Shown: positions 1-8,020, numbered from the stretch's first letter. The stretch: 11,799 nt of DNA from an uncultured Chthonomonadaceae bacterium (GCA_946479035.1 CAMLDW010000058.1:1-11799); one strand, 5' to 3'. Notes: a model not told the origin generated them from the sequence alone. Made by a program: numbers and translations.

Positions 1-522
1 ATCTCGATCACCGACGGCCAGATCTACCTCGAGCCCGACCTCTTCTTCGCCGGCGTCCGGCCTGCGATCAACGTCGGCATCTCCGTCAGTCGCGTCGGCG
101 GCGCCGCGCAGGTCAAAGCGATGAAGCAGGTCGCCGGCCGCCTCAAGCTCGAAATGGCGCAGTACAACGAGGTCAAGGCGTTCGCTCAGTTCGCCAGCGA
201 CCTCGACCGCGCGACCCAAATGCAGCTTATGCGCGGCCAGCGACTCACCGAGCTCCTCAAGCAGGACCTCGTCTCCCCCGTGGACGTCGTCGACCAGATC
301 GTCTCGATCTTCTCCGGCACAGGCGGCTTCCTCGACGAGATCGAGAACAGCCAGGTCGCGGAGTTCGAAAAAGGGCTGCGCGCCTTCGTCAACGACAAGT
401 ACCCCGACGCCGTCGAGGCGCTCAAGAAGACGCTACAGATGTCGCCCGGGACCGAGGCGACCCTCAAAAAGGCCTACCGGGAGTTCACCGACCAGTTCAA
501 GGCCGCGAAAGCGACCGCATAA
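1..522 (+). CDS. atpA: ATP synthase F1 subunit alpha, C-terminal part (5' end outside window)
   Basis: The frame is open from the first base and ends in TAA at 520-522, giving 173 C-terminal residues. The family is usually a little over 500 residues, so roughly two thirds of the gene lies to the left. The visible part starts in the nucleotide-binding domain with the conserved stretch SITDGQIYLEPDLF, followed by GVRPAINVG and SVSRVGGAAQ. The Arg in SVSR is the arginine finger that reaches the catalytic site on the neighbouring beta subunit. The helical C-terminal domain follows, with the expected Q-x-KLEMAQYNE-type segment. The alpha subunit alternates with beta in the F1 hexamer on the cytoplasmic side of the membrane. 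atpG begins three bases after the stop, so the two are co-transcribed. Identification is very secure; only the missing 5' end limits the entry. Confidence 0.97.
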   Translation: MSITDGQIYLEPDLFFAGVRPAINVGISVSRVGGAAQVKAMKQVAGRLKLEMAQYNEVKAFAQFASDLDRATQMQLMRGQRLTELLKQDLVSPVDVVDQIVSIFSGTGGFLDEIENSQVAEFEKGLRAFVNDKYPDAVEALKKTLQMSPGTEATLKKAYREFTDQFKAAKATA

Positions 523-525
523 CGA

Positions 526-1377
526 ATGGCGACGCTCAAACAGATCCGGCAGCGAATACGCACCGCGAGGAACATCCGCCAGATCACGCGCGCGATGAAG
601 CTCGTCGCAGCCGCGCGCCTCACCAAGGCGAAGAACCGCACCGAAGAGGCGCGCCCCTACAGCGAAAAAATGCGCGAGTTCATCCGCAGCATCGGCGCCG
701 CGGGCGACCTGCCCGAAAACCCGCTGCTGAAGCGCCGTCCAGTCAAAAAGACCTGCCTCGTGCTCATGACAGCCGAGCGCGGGCTCTGCGGCTCGTTCAA
801 CTCTTCGCTGCTGCGAAAAGCAACAGAGTTCCTAAACAAGGTCGAGGGAGAAAAGTGCATCGTGGGCGTCGGCCGCAAGGGCGCGCAGTTCTTCGCCAAG
901 CGCGGGCACGAAATCGCGCACCGCATCGCGGTACCCACGACCGGCCCGCGCCTTCAGGACGCCGTCGAGCTCACCGACTTCGTCCGCCAGATGTTCGTAG
1001 AAGAACGGGCCGACGCGGTCTACGTGCTCTACAGCAAGTTCTATTCGCCGATCCGCCAAGAGCCGACCGTCGTGCAGGTGCTTCCGATCGAACCGCCGAC
1101 CGGCAGCGCGACCGGCAAGACGTACGAGTACGAGCCGGAGCCCGAGCAGCTCCTCAACCTGCTGCTCCCCAAGTACCTGCTCACCGTCGTCCTGCAGGCA
1201 TTGCTCGAGTCCGCCGCCAGCGAACACGGCGCGCGCATGACCGCCATGACCAGCGCGACCGACAACGCCGGAAAGATGATCGACACCCTCACGCTCAACG
1301 CCAACCGCGCCCGCCAAGCCGGCATCACCAAAGAGATCCTCGAGATCGTCGCCGGCGCCGAAGCGCTCAAGCAATAG
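526..1377 (+). CDS. atpG: ATP synthase F1 subunit gamma
   Basis: This 283-residue protein has the usual length of the gamma subunit, the central rotor shaft that couples proton flow through F0 to catalysis in F1. Both coiled-coil ends are diagnostic. The N-terminus has I-x-x-RI-x-T-x-x-NI-x-QITRAMK-LVAAA (residues 7-30). The C-terminus has ASEHGARMTAMTSATDNAG (about 231-249) and then LNANRARQAGITKEI. The TAERGLCGSFN motif of the globular domain is at residues 82-92. There is no room for the long redox-regulatory insertion seen in chloroplast gamma subunits. The ATG lies three bases after the atpA stop and has no strong Shine-Dalgarno sequence of its own, which suggests translational coupling. 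In most bacteria atpD (beta) and atpC (epsilon) follow; here the next gene is an unrelated one on the opposite strand. Confidence 0.98.
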   Translation: MATLKQIRQRIRTARNIRQITRAMKLVAAARLTKAKNRTEEARPYSEKMREFIRSIGAAGDLPENPLLKRRPVKKTCLVLMTAERGLCGSFNSSLLRKATEFLNKVEGEKCIVGVGRKGAQFFAKRGHEIAHRIAVPTTGPRLQDAVELTDFVRQMFVEERADAVYVLYSKFYSPIRQEPTVVQVLPIEPPTGSATGKTYEYEPEPEQLLNLLLPKYLLTVVLQALLESAASEHGARMTAMTSATDNAGKMIDTLTLNANRARQAGITKEILEIVAGAEALKQ

Positions 1378-1393
1378 GCCCCGGTGGTGGTGC

Positions 1394-1424
1394 TTGTGGT
1401 GCAGGCGTCCCGCCTGCACCACAA
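1394..1424. repeat. Perfect inverted repeat between convergent genes, possible bidirectional terminator
   Basis: A 14-bp arm (1394-1407, ttgtggtgcaggcg) is followed by a 3-base loop (tcc) and its exact reverse complement (1411-1424). It fills most of the 48-bp gap between the atpG stop and the stop of the convergent DUF1501 gene. A transcript from either strand would fold into a very stable hairpin. Neither side has a real T-run, so it is not a textbook intrinsic terminator. The core GCAGGCGTCCCGCCTGC resembles short palindromes that I recall as common between genes in Verrucomicrobiota and related phyla; that resemblance is from memory, not a search. The structure is seen directly; the terminator role is inference. 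Confidence 0.75.
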
Positions 1425-1425
1425 T

Positions 1426-2931
1426 TCACCCCATCAACGCGTCCATCACATGCCCGTGAACGTCGGTCAGACGCATGTCCCGCCCCTGATAGCGATAAAC
1501 GAGCTTCTTGTGGTCCACGCCCATCAGCCACAGCAGCGTCGCCTGCAGGTCGTGCACGTGCACCGCGCCTTCGGTAAAGTCGTCCTTCGTCGGCTGGATC
1601 GCAGCACCGGACGCGTCCGCGATGTTGTATCCGTACTCGTCCGTCTGGCCGTACACCGTCCCCGCGCGAGCGCCTCCCCCAGCCATCAGCACAGTAAAGC
1701 AGCGCGGGTGGTGGTCGCGACCGAACGAGTTGACGTCCAGCGGCCCCTGCGAATAGCTCGTCCGCCCGAACTCCCCGCCCCACACCACCAGCGTGTCGTC
1801 CAGCATCCCTAGCCGCTTCAGGTCCTTGATCAGCGCCGCCGTCGCTCGGTCCGTCTCGCCGCACTGGTCGTGCATCCCCGCCACCAGCCCACCGTGGTGG
1901 TCCCAGCCCTGGTGGTAGAGCTGGATGAAACGCACGCCGCGCTGCGCCAGCCGCCGCGCCAAAAGACAGTTCGCTGCATAAGTACCCGGCCTGCGCGCGT
2001 CCTCGCCATAAAGCTCGAACACTTCGGCAGGCTCTGAAGAAACGTCGGTCGCCTCCGGCACGCTCGTCTGCATCCGGTAAGCCATCTCGTACTGAGCGAT
2101 CCGGCTCTCGATCTCCGGGTCGAGCTCCTTCTCGTACGCCGCCTTGTTCAGTTCGCTCAAACGGTCGAGCATCGCGCGCCTCCCCGACTGGCACACACCG
2201 TCCGGGTTCGTCAGATACACCACCGGGTCGCGCCCAGACGAGAACTTCACGCCCTGGTACCGCGAGTCTAAGAACCCGCTCCCCCAAAGCCGCGCATAGA
2301 GCGGCTGGTCTCCCTGCCCCACGCTCGCCAGCACGACGAACGCCGGCAGGTCCTCCGTCTCCGCGCCTAGCCCGTACGAAAACCACGCGCCCATGCTCGG
2401 CCTTCCTGCGATCTGCGCGCCGGTCTGGAAGAACGTGATCGCCGGATCGTGGTTGATCGCGTCCGTGAACATCGAGCGCACGATGCAAAGCTCGTCCACG
2501 ACCGAGGCCATGTTCGGCAGCAGCTCGCTCACCCAGGCGCCGCTCTGCCCGTGCTGCGCGAACTTGAAAGGCGAACCGGCGCACGGGATCACGCTCTGGC
2601 TTCCCGTCATCGCCGTCAGGCGCTGCGTGCCGCGCACTTCGTCCGGCAGCGGCTTGCCGTGCATCTCGTTCAGCTTCGGCTTGTAGTCGAAGAGGTCCTG
2701 CTGAGCGGGTCCGCCCGCCTGGAAAAGGTAGATGATCCGCTTCGCTTTCGGCGCGTGGTGCAGCTGTCTTAGAACGCCCGGCACGCCTAGCCCGTCCTGC
2801 GCCCACGCGAGTTCCGGCAAGAGCGACGACAGCGCCAACGATCCGATTCCGCCCGCTATCCGCCCAAAGAACTGCCGCCGCGTCAGACCGAGCGGCCGCG
2901 ACCAAGGGTGCGTCGGGTCGTAAGGGATCAT
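1426..2931 (-). CDS. DUF1501 family protein with Tat signal peptide
   Basis: From the chosen ATG the product has 501 residues. It opens with a twin-arginine signal: T-RRQFFG at residues 17-23, a hydrophobic stretch, and a likely cleavage site after A-W-A (residue 44). Export in folded form is therefore expected. Family hallmarks are GGPAQQDLFD (73-82), WDHHGG (343-348), GGEFGRT (385-391) and GRDHHP (404-409). These His/Asp-rich motifs resemble the metal-binding layout of the alkaline phosphatase/sulfatase fold to which DUF1501 is related; no substrate is known. The ATG (2931-2929) overlaps the TGA of the upstream gene as ATGA, which points to translational coupling. A GTG nine bases earlier (2940) is an alternative start. 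The pairing with a cytochrome-c/DUF1549/DUF1553 gene is the usual one, and the two probably form one exported system of unknown function. Confidence 0.93.
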   Translation of the reverse strand: MIPYDPTHPWSRPLGLTRRQFFGRIAGGIGSLALSSLLPELAWAQDGLGVPGVLRQLHHAPKAKRIIYLFQAGGPAQQDLFDYKPKLNEMHGKPLPDEVRGTQRLTAMTGSQSVIPCAGSPFKFAQHGQSGAWVSELLPNMASVVDELCIVRSMFTDAINHDPAITFFQTGAQIAGRPSMGAWFSYGLGAETEDLPAFVVLASVGQGDQPLYARLWGSGFLDSRYQGVKFSSGRDPVVYLTNPDGVCQSGRRAMLDRLSELNKAAYEKELDPEIESRIAQYEMAYRMQTSVPEATDVSSEPAEVFELYGEDARRPGTYAANCLLARRLAQRGVRFIQLYHQGWDHHGGLVAGMHDQCGETDRATAALIKDLKRLGMLDDTLVVWGGEFGRTSYSQGPLDVNSFGRDHHPRCFTVLMAGGGARAGTVYGQTDEYGYNIADASGAAIQPTKDDFTEGAVHVHDLQATLLWLMGVDHKKLVYRYQGRDMRLTDVHGHVMDALMG

Positions 2932-5900
2932 CGCTCCCACACCACCGCGTCCATGTTCATAATCGTCTGCACCGTCACCGTCATTGCAGCCACCTCGCTC
3001 GCGAGCAGCCCCTCGTCGCGCTTCGAGTCCCCGTCGGAAACCAGGTCGAGCGCGTCGAGCAAGTGCCCGCGGTAGTAGGCCAACTGCTCGTCGAACCCCT
3101 GCCGCAGCACCCCAAGCTCGAAGACGCTCGGCTCACGGCACACCAGCCGCAAAAACGCCTCTTTGATCTGCCCTTCCCTGTCAGCGTGCGCCTTCATCGC
3201 GCGCTCCGCAAGTGCGCGCGCCGCCTCGACGTACTGCGCGTCGTTCAGTGTCACCAGCGCCTGCATCGGCGTGCTCGTGCGCGTCCTTCGCATCACGCAC
3301 ACCTCGCGCCCCGCCGCGTCGAACGCCAGCATGTCCGGGGCCGGGGTCGTGCGCTTCCACGTCGTGTAAATGCTGCGGCGGTAAAGGTCGCGCCCCTTGC
3401 TCTGCACAAAAGGCGGGCTGAACGCGTTGTTGTCCGTCCAGGTCCCCGCCGGCTGGTAAGGGTTGACCGGCGGCCCGCCGATCCGGTCGTCGAGCAGCCC
3501 AGATGCGAACAGCACCGTGTCGCGCACCATCTCGGCGTCCATCCGGTGGCTCGGCCCGCGCGCGAGCAACCTGTTCTCCGGGTCCCTCTCCTCGAGCATT
3601 GGCGTCAGCGCTGAGTCCTGCCGATAGGTCGCGCAAAGCGCGATCTTCTTGACCAGCGCCTTGATGTCCCATCCCGAGTCCACGAACCACCGCGCCAGAT
3701 AGTCGAGCAGCTCCGGGTGCGAAGGCTGTTCCCCCAGGACTCCGAAGTTCTCCGAAGTCTTCACGAGCCCAGTGCCGAACATCATCTGCCACACGCGGTT
3801 GACGAAGACGCGAGAAGTGAGCGGATGTTCCGGCCGCAGCGCCCACTCGACCAGCCCCAGCCGGTCAGAAGGTGCGCCTTTCGGCAAGGGTGGAAGAAAC
3901 GCCGGCACGCCGCGGTGCACGACCTCCTTCGGCGCGTCGTACTGCCCCCGCCCGAGCAGGTACGCCGGCACCGGCACCGCAGTCTCTCGCATCACCGGCA
4001 CCTCCATCAGCCTGTCTTCGAGCGAGACCAAGTTCTCGAGCCCTTTGCGAACCGCCTCACGCGCAGGTGCGGCCCGATCATCGATCTCCGATGCATAGAA
4101 CTCCTCAAGCTCAGACTTGTACATATCAGGGTGTGCGACAGCCTCCTTGATCGCGCGCCCGTCATAGAGGTCGCGCACCTCGAGCGGGCTCAAGGCTCGG
4201 TCCGCATACGCGACCTGGTCCAAGACTCCCCCCTTGAACCCCAAGCACCGAAAGCGGCTGCCGAACGCCCACGCGCCGCCGCTCGGCCCAAGGTCGCCGA
4301 ACACGCGCACACGCTTCCAAAGCTCGTCGCGCAAGATGCGCATCTCCAAAAGCTTGCCGTTCAAGTAGAGCTTCAGGCCCTTCGCCGACGTGTCCGCGTT
4401 CCATGACCAAGCAATGTTGGCCCACTCCTTCTCAGGCACTTCCCCCACGCTCTCGATCGCGAGCGCGTTCCCCGGCCAGTCGCGATAAATGCGCGCCTGC
4501 AAGCGACCGCCAATCAGCATCAGATCGAAACCGGCGAAGCCGGTGTCCGTCCCGCCGGTCTTGTGCAAGAGCACGCGAGGCTCCGCAACGCGCTCGTCGT
4601 CACGAATCCAGAACGACCAAGTGAAAGAGTCCCACCTGTCCACGTCCGGCAGACCGCGCACCGCAAGTCCGTCGTCGCCGTCAAACAAGACAGCCTCGCC
4701 GTTCTTCCCATCTACGGTCGCCAGGTTTCCGTACCGCTGCGCAAACGGGCCGCTAGCGCTTGATAAGAACTTTCCGTCAGTCTCGCTGTCCAACGAGACC
4801 CTCGCAACTACGCCGTGGACTTCCGCTCCTGGCGCGCCGGCCTTCAGCCACCCTTCGCAGCCGACTGAGGCACTGACGACAAGCGACTGTGCCTCTGCTC
4901 GCGCCTTCATGAATCCCTCGCGTGCTTTGGGGAGCCCGCTGCCGTCGAGGTCGGTCATGAGCAGCGTCGGCGCAGGCACGACCTCCGAGCCGTTGTAAAG
5001 CCCACGCTCGTCGATCGAGTTGAAGTACGCGGTCAGCTGGTAGTACTCCTTCTGCTTGAGCGGGTCGTACTTGTGGTCGTGGCAACGCGCGCACCCGACT
5101 GTAAGGCCGAGCACCGCGGTCCCGAACGTCTCCGCTCGGTCCATCGCGTTCAACGTCTTGTACTCGCCCTCGATCGAGCCGCCTTCGTTCGTCAAACGGT
5201 GCAGGCGGTTGAACGCGGTCGGCAGCGAGTCGCCGACAAGATCCCCCGCGATCTGCCTGCGCAAGAATTCGTCATAGCGCATCCCCTTGTTGAACGCCGA
5301 AATCACCCAATCCCGGTACGGCCACACGGACGCGAGCAGGTCCGACTGATAGCCGTAGCTGTCCGCGTAGCGCGCCGAGTCCAGCCACGGCACCGCCATC
5401 CGCTCCCCATAGCGCGGGCTCGCGAGCAACCGGTCCACCACCGTCTCATAAGCCGAAGAAGAGCCGTCCGCCAAGAACGAAGAGACCTCCGAAGGCGAAG
5501 GCTGCAGCCCCGTCAGGTCATAGGACACCCGACGCAGCCACCTCTCGCGCGGTGCCTCTGCGCTCGGCGACAGTCCCTCGCTCTGCAATCGCGCCAGAAC
5601 GAAAGCGTCGAGAGGGTCCCGCACCCACGACGACGAGACCGCCGGAACTGCAACGTGGTCGGGCAGCGGAACGAAGGCCCAGTGCTGCGTGTACTTCGCC
5701 CCCTGCTTGATCCAGTTCACGAGCACCGAGCGCTGCGCGTCGCTCAGCGTCTTGCCCGAATAGGCTGGCGGCATCGGCGAGTCCTTGCTCGTGATCCGCT
5801 GCACGACAAGGCTCGATTCTGGCTTGCCAGGCACGATAGGGAACCGACCGCCGCGGTCGGCATAAGCCCCCTCCGGCAGGTCGAGCCGCATTCCCGCCTG

Positions 5901-6104
5901 CCGGTCCGTCGCGTCCGGCCCGTGGCACAAGAAGCACTTCTCCGAAAGGATCGGCAGCACGTCGCGCGCAAACTCCACCTTCTCTTCTTGCGGAGCTGCG
6001 ACAAGAGAGGACGCCCGCGCCGGCCGTAGCAGCCCAATGACCAAAAGCCCAAGGCACAAGCAGGCGAGCACAGCCTGGATCCTCGCCCGCCCAAATCGAA
6101 ACAT
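2928..6104 (-). CDS. Exported multidomain protein: cytochrome c (PSCyt1), DUF1549 (PSCyt2), LamG-like, DUF1553 (PSD1)
   Basis: The 1058-residue product begins with a Sec-type signal (basic start, hydrophobic residues 10-26, probable cleavage near residue 32). The PSCyt1 domain follows (about 42-140) with haem-c site CFLCH (57-61) and a likely axial Met in SPMPP (Met111). DUF1549 spans about 161-365 and carries its own CARCHDHKYDPL, a second CxxCH at 338-342. Residues about 465-650 look like a LamG/concanavalin-type beta-sandwich: W-x-FWIRDD, LYLNGK near 579-584, and the closing DQVAYADRALSPLEV. DUF1553 occupies about 745-1005 (HPLTSRVFVNRVWQ, GEQPSHPELLDYLA, TPMQAL-x-x-LND). The architecture is known from Planctomycetota and relatives; the function is unproven, though haem binding and a sugar- or polymer-binding LamG role are reasonable inferences. 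It leads a two-gene operon with the DUF1501 gene (4-bp overlap). No clear Shine-Dalgarno sequence precedes the ATG. Confidence 0.95.
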   Translation of the reverse strand: MFRFGRARIQAVLACLCLGLLVIGLLRPARASSLVAAPQEEKVEFARDVLPILSEKCFLCHGPDATDRQAGMRLDLPEGAYADRGGRFPIVPGKPESSLVVQRITSKDSPMPPAYSGKTLSDAQRSVLVNWIKQGAKYTQHWAFVPLPDHVAVPAVSSSWVRDPLDAFVLARLQSEGLSPSAEAPRERWLRRVSYDLTGLQPSPSEVSSFLADGSSSAYETVVDRLLASPRYGERMAVPWLDSARYADSYGYQSDLLASVWPYRDWVISAFNKGMRYDEFLRRQIAGDLVGDSLPTAFNRLHRLTNEGGSIEGEYKTLNAMDRAETFGTAVLGLTVGCARCHDHKYDPLKQKEYYQLTAYFNSIDERGLYNGSEVVPAPTLLMTDLDGSGLPKAREGFMKARAEAQSLVVSASVGCEGWLKAGAPGAEVHGVVARVSLDSETDGKFLSSASGPFAQRYGNLATVDGKNGEAVLFDGDDGLAVRGLPDVDRWDSFTWSFWIRDDERVAEPRVLLHKTGGTDTGFAGFDLMLIGGRLQARIYRDWPGNALAIESVGEVPEKEWANIAWSWNADTSAKGLKLYLNGKLLEMRILRDELWKRVRVFGDLGPSGGAWAFGSRFRCLGFKGGVLDQVAYADRALSPLEVRDLYDGRAIKEAVAHPDMYKSELEEFYASEIDDRAAPAREAVRKGLENLVSLEDRLMEVPVMRETAVPVPAYLLGRGQYDAPKEVVHRGVPAFLPPLPKGAPSDRLGLVEWALRPEHPLTSRVFVNRVWQMMFGTGLVKTSENFGVLGEQPSHPELLDYLARWFVDSGWDIKALVKKIALCATYRQDSALTPMLEERDPENRLLARGPSHRMDAEMVRDTVLFASGLLDDRIGGPPVNPYQPAGTWTDNNAFSPPFVQSKGRDLYRRSIYTTWKRTTPAPDMLAFDAAGREVCVMRRTRTSTPMQALVTLNDAQYVEAARALAERAMKAHADREGQIKEAFLRLVCREPSVFELGVLRQGFDEQLAYYRGHLLDALDLVSDGDSKRDEGLLASEVAAMTVTVQTIMNMDAVVWER

Positions 6105-6172
6105 CAGGCAAAAGCATACCGGGCTTGATCGCGCCCCAACCGCCCCGGTAAAACCACCTCCAAGGACCGCCC
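6105..6172. other. Divergent intergenic region, must hold promoters for both flanking genes
   Basis: Only 68 bp separate two divergent start codons. On the minus strand a TATGCT (6118-6113) resembles a -10 box and lies just 8 bases before the ATG of the DUF1549/DUF1553 gene. A weak TTGGGG (6139-6134) stands 15 bp further upstream. If that promoter is real, the transcript would be nearly leaderless, which fits the absence of a Shine-Dalgarno sequence there. On the plus strand I see no convincing -35/-10 pair. The boxes are weak matches and could be chance. Confidence 0.3.
6162..6166 (+). promoter_or_regulatory. Ribosome binding site of the 613-residue protein gene
   Basis: AAGGA ends six bases before the ATG at 6173, which is good Shine-Dalgarno spacing. 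It supports that ATG as the real start of a protein that cannot be anchored by homology. It is one of the few clear ribosome binding sites in this window. Confidence 0.55.
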
Positions 6173-8014
6173 ATGCTGCTCACCCTCGCCATCGCCGGAT
6201 CGCTCTTCAACCACGGCATGAACGCCGCGCAGCTCGTCAAGCGCGGCGACCACACCTACGACTCCCAACCGATGTACCAGCACACCGAGCAGGTCCCCGA
6301 CCCGCGCGACCCGAGCAAGACCGTGACGGCGCAGGTCAGCTACTTTGTGCAGTTCAAGATCCACATTGAAGACGAGCCGGACGACCGGGTCGTCACGCGC
6401 GTGGTCCGCACGCGCCCAGAGCAGCCCGCGCGAACGTTCGAAATGTCGCAGCAGCGAGTGGACATCGAGGACAGCGCCGAAAACTACAACTCGATGCGCG
6501 CGCTCTCGCAGACTCTGGATACCGAGCACATCCCGATCTCGAACGCAGGGATCCTAAACCGAGCGTTGCAAGCCATGCGCGAGCGCTCCATAGAAGACGT
6601 TGACCCAAAACCGATCACCATCGACCCAAACGAGGGCATCGCACCCGGCGGATGGACGGTGCGAGAATACGGCTACGACCTCTGGTACACCGACCTCCAC
6701 ATGCAGATCTATAAGAGCGTCCTGTTGCCGCAGACCATGGGCCCGGTCGTGACTCCTATCGGTAGCGAGCAGATCCACGACCTCTACGAGTACTGGATCC
6801 CCGTCCCAAAGATCCGTGAGCGCTTCATCCCCGATCCAGTCTCCGGCAGCAACATGGACTACCAGATTCCCGATGGCTTCGGCGGAATCAAGTTCACCGA
6901 CGAGTTCCGCAACCTCGTCGGCGCGCCCTATGTCCTCATCCCCAAGCTCGACCTCAAAATCAACTACCTCGGCACCGACGGCTATTCGACCAACGCGATC
7001 AAGTACCAGAACGACATCTTCCGCACCATCCCGCGTAGCCCCAACGAGATCTTCAACACGATCAGGCTCTCGCAAATCGACGTCACGAACATGCTCAACG
7101 GAGCGGCGGGACAGGGCAAGGACATGAACTCGCTCCATATCCCCGGCGATCCTGACCTCTTCGGCGAGCCCAGGTGCGGCACGCAGATGGTCATGCCGCC
7201 CGGCACTCTCTGGATCCCCGACAGGCCCGGTTACCAGGTCACTCAGAACACCACGCCGCTCGGCCTTCGCTTTAACTTCGACGCCGGGATCGACGGCGAC
7301 TCCATCGACGAGGCCACCGCGCGCACCCACTGCCTCAACAAGGACCTTAAAGAGCCAGAGCTCGGCGTGCGCTACTTCCCGTATATGAACAACGACGAGA
7401 TCCTCGTCTCGCTCGCGGAAATGACCAACAAGAGCAACTTCCGCGGCCCGTGGGACCAGGTCCGAACATGGATCTACACCGACAAGGTCAGCTTCGAAGG
7501 CGCGAACGAAAAGATCTTTCCGCCCGTCAGCGAGGGCCAGTACGCAGAAGGGCTCTTCAACGTCTTCAAGCTCGGCGGGCTCACCCCCGCTGACCTCAAG
7601 AACAAGAAGTTCTTCGACCCCAGGCTCCTCGGCTCGGCCACCCTCGTCGACCAGGCCTTCGGCTGGCTCTCCATGAAGGCCGGCGAGGTCGCGGGCAAAG
7701 AGGTCCGCAAGTGGATCGAGGGAATGCCGGAGAACATCGCCAAGATGCTCAAGTCTCCCGAGAACGACTTCGAGAAGAAGCACGTCCCGCGCCTGATCAA
7801 GTCGCTGCTCCTCTCGCTCAACCCCGACGCGCGCAAGGGCGCGCTCAACTTCCTCGATAAGCACAAGGACGCCGATTTGCTCAAGGGCAAAGTCGGCGAC
7901 TTCCGCGCTTCGCTCTTTTCCGACGACGCCGAAGAGGCCGCCCTCGCCAAAAAAGTCGCCCCCCGCTTCCTCAACGACGCTCCCCCCGACCTCCGCTGGC
8001 AAATGACGCACTGA
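6173..8014 (+). CDS. Uncharacterised 613-residue protein
   Basis: I do not recognise this protein. The coding call rests on an 1842-bp open frame, a good Shine-Dalgarno sequence (AAGGA at 6162-6166), and an amino-acid composition that reads like a natural globular protein, unlike the Arg/Ala-rich overlapping frames. The N-terminus (LLTLAIAGSLF, residues 2-12) is mildly hydrophobic, but it lacks basic residues and a clear cleavage site, so export is uncertain. Residues about 50-480 alternate short beta-like stretches with many Tyr, Trp, Pro and Asp residues. Distinctive segments are YEYWIPVPKIRERFIPDP (205-222), DGFGGIKF (234-241) and MPPGTLWIPDRPGY (341-354). Only two cysteines are present (335 and 387). 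Residues about 490-613 look helical and charged, possibly HEAT-like. It stands alone, divergent from the exported DUF pair and followed by a repeat cluster. No function is proposed. Confidence 0.85.
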   Translation: MLLTLAIAGSLFNHGMNAAQLVKRGDHTYDSQPMYQHTEQVPDPRDPSKTVTAQVSYFVQFKIHIEDEPDDRVVTRVVRTRPEQPARTFEMSQQRVDIEDSAENYNSMRALSQTLDTEHIPISNAGILNRALQAMRERSIEDVDPKPITIDPNEGIAPGGWTVREYGYDLWYTDLHMQIYKSVLLPQTMGPVVTPIGSEQIHDLYEYWIPVPKIRERFIPDPVSGSNMDYQIPDGFGGIKFTDEFRNLVGAPYVLIPKLDLKINYLGTDGYSTNAIKYQNDIFRTIPRSPNEIFNTIRLSQIDVTNMLNGAAGQGKDMNSLHIPGDPDLFGEPRCGTQMVMPPGTLWIPDRPGYQVTQNTTPLGLRFNFDAGIDGDSIDEATARTHCLNKDLKEPELGVRYFPYMNNDEILVSLAEMTNKSNFRGPWDQVRTWIYTDKVSFEGANEKIFPPVSEGQYAEGLFNVFKLGGLTPADLKNKKFFDPRLLGSATLVDQAFGWLSMKAGEVAGKEVRKWIEGMPENIAKMLKSPENDFEKKHVPRLIKSLLLSLNPDARKGALNFLDKHKDADLLKGKVGDFRASLFSDDAEEAALAKKVAPRFLNDAPPDLRWQMTH

Positions 8015-8020
8015 AGAACC

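Noticed and set aside
1367..2905. Long open frame opposite-phase within the DUF1501 gene
   Set aside because: Its translation is Arg/Ala/Gly-rich and shows no motif; the overlapping frame carries the Tat signal and all DUF1501 motifs.
5073..6029. 318-codon plus-strand open frame inside the DUF1549/DUF1553 gene
   Set aside because: It is extremely Arg- and His-rich, as expected of antisense reading through GC-biased codons, and the minus-strand gene is well supported.
6554..8011. 485-codon minus-strand frame opposite the 613-residue protein gene
   Set aside because: It consists of Val/Asp/Glu/Leu-heavy low-complexity sequence without motif or ribosome binding site. The plus-strand frame has a good Shine-Dalgarno sequence and natural composition, although its homology is unknown, so some doubt remains.
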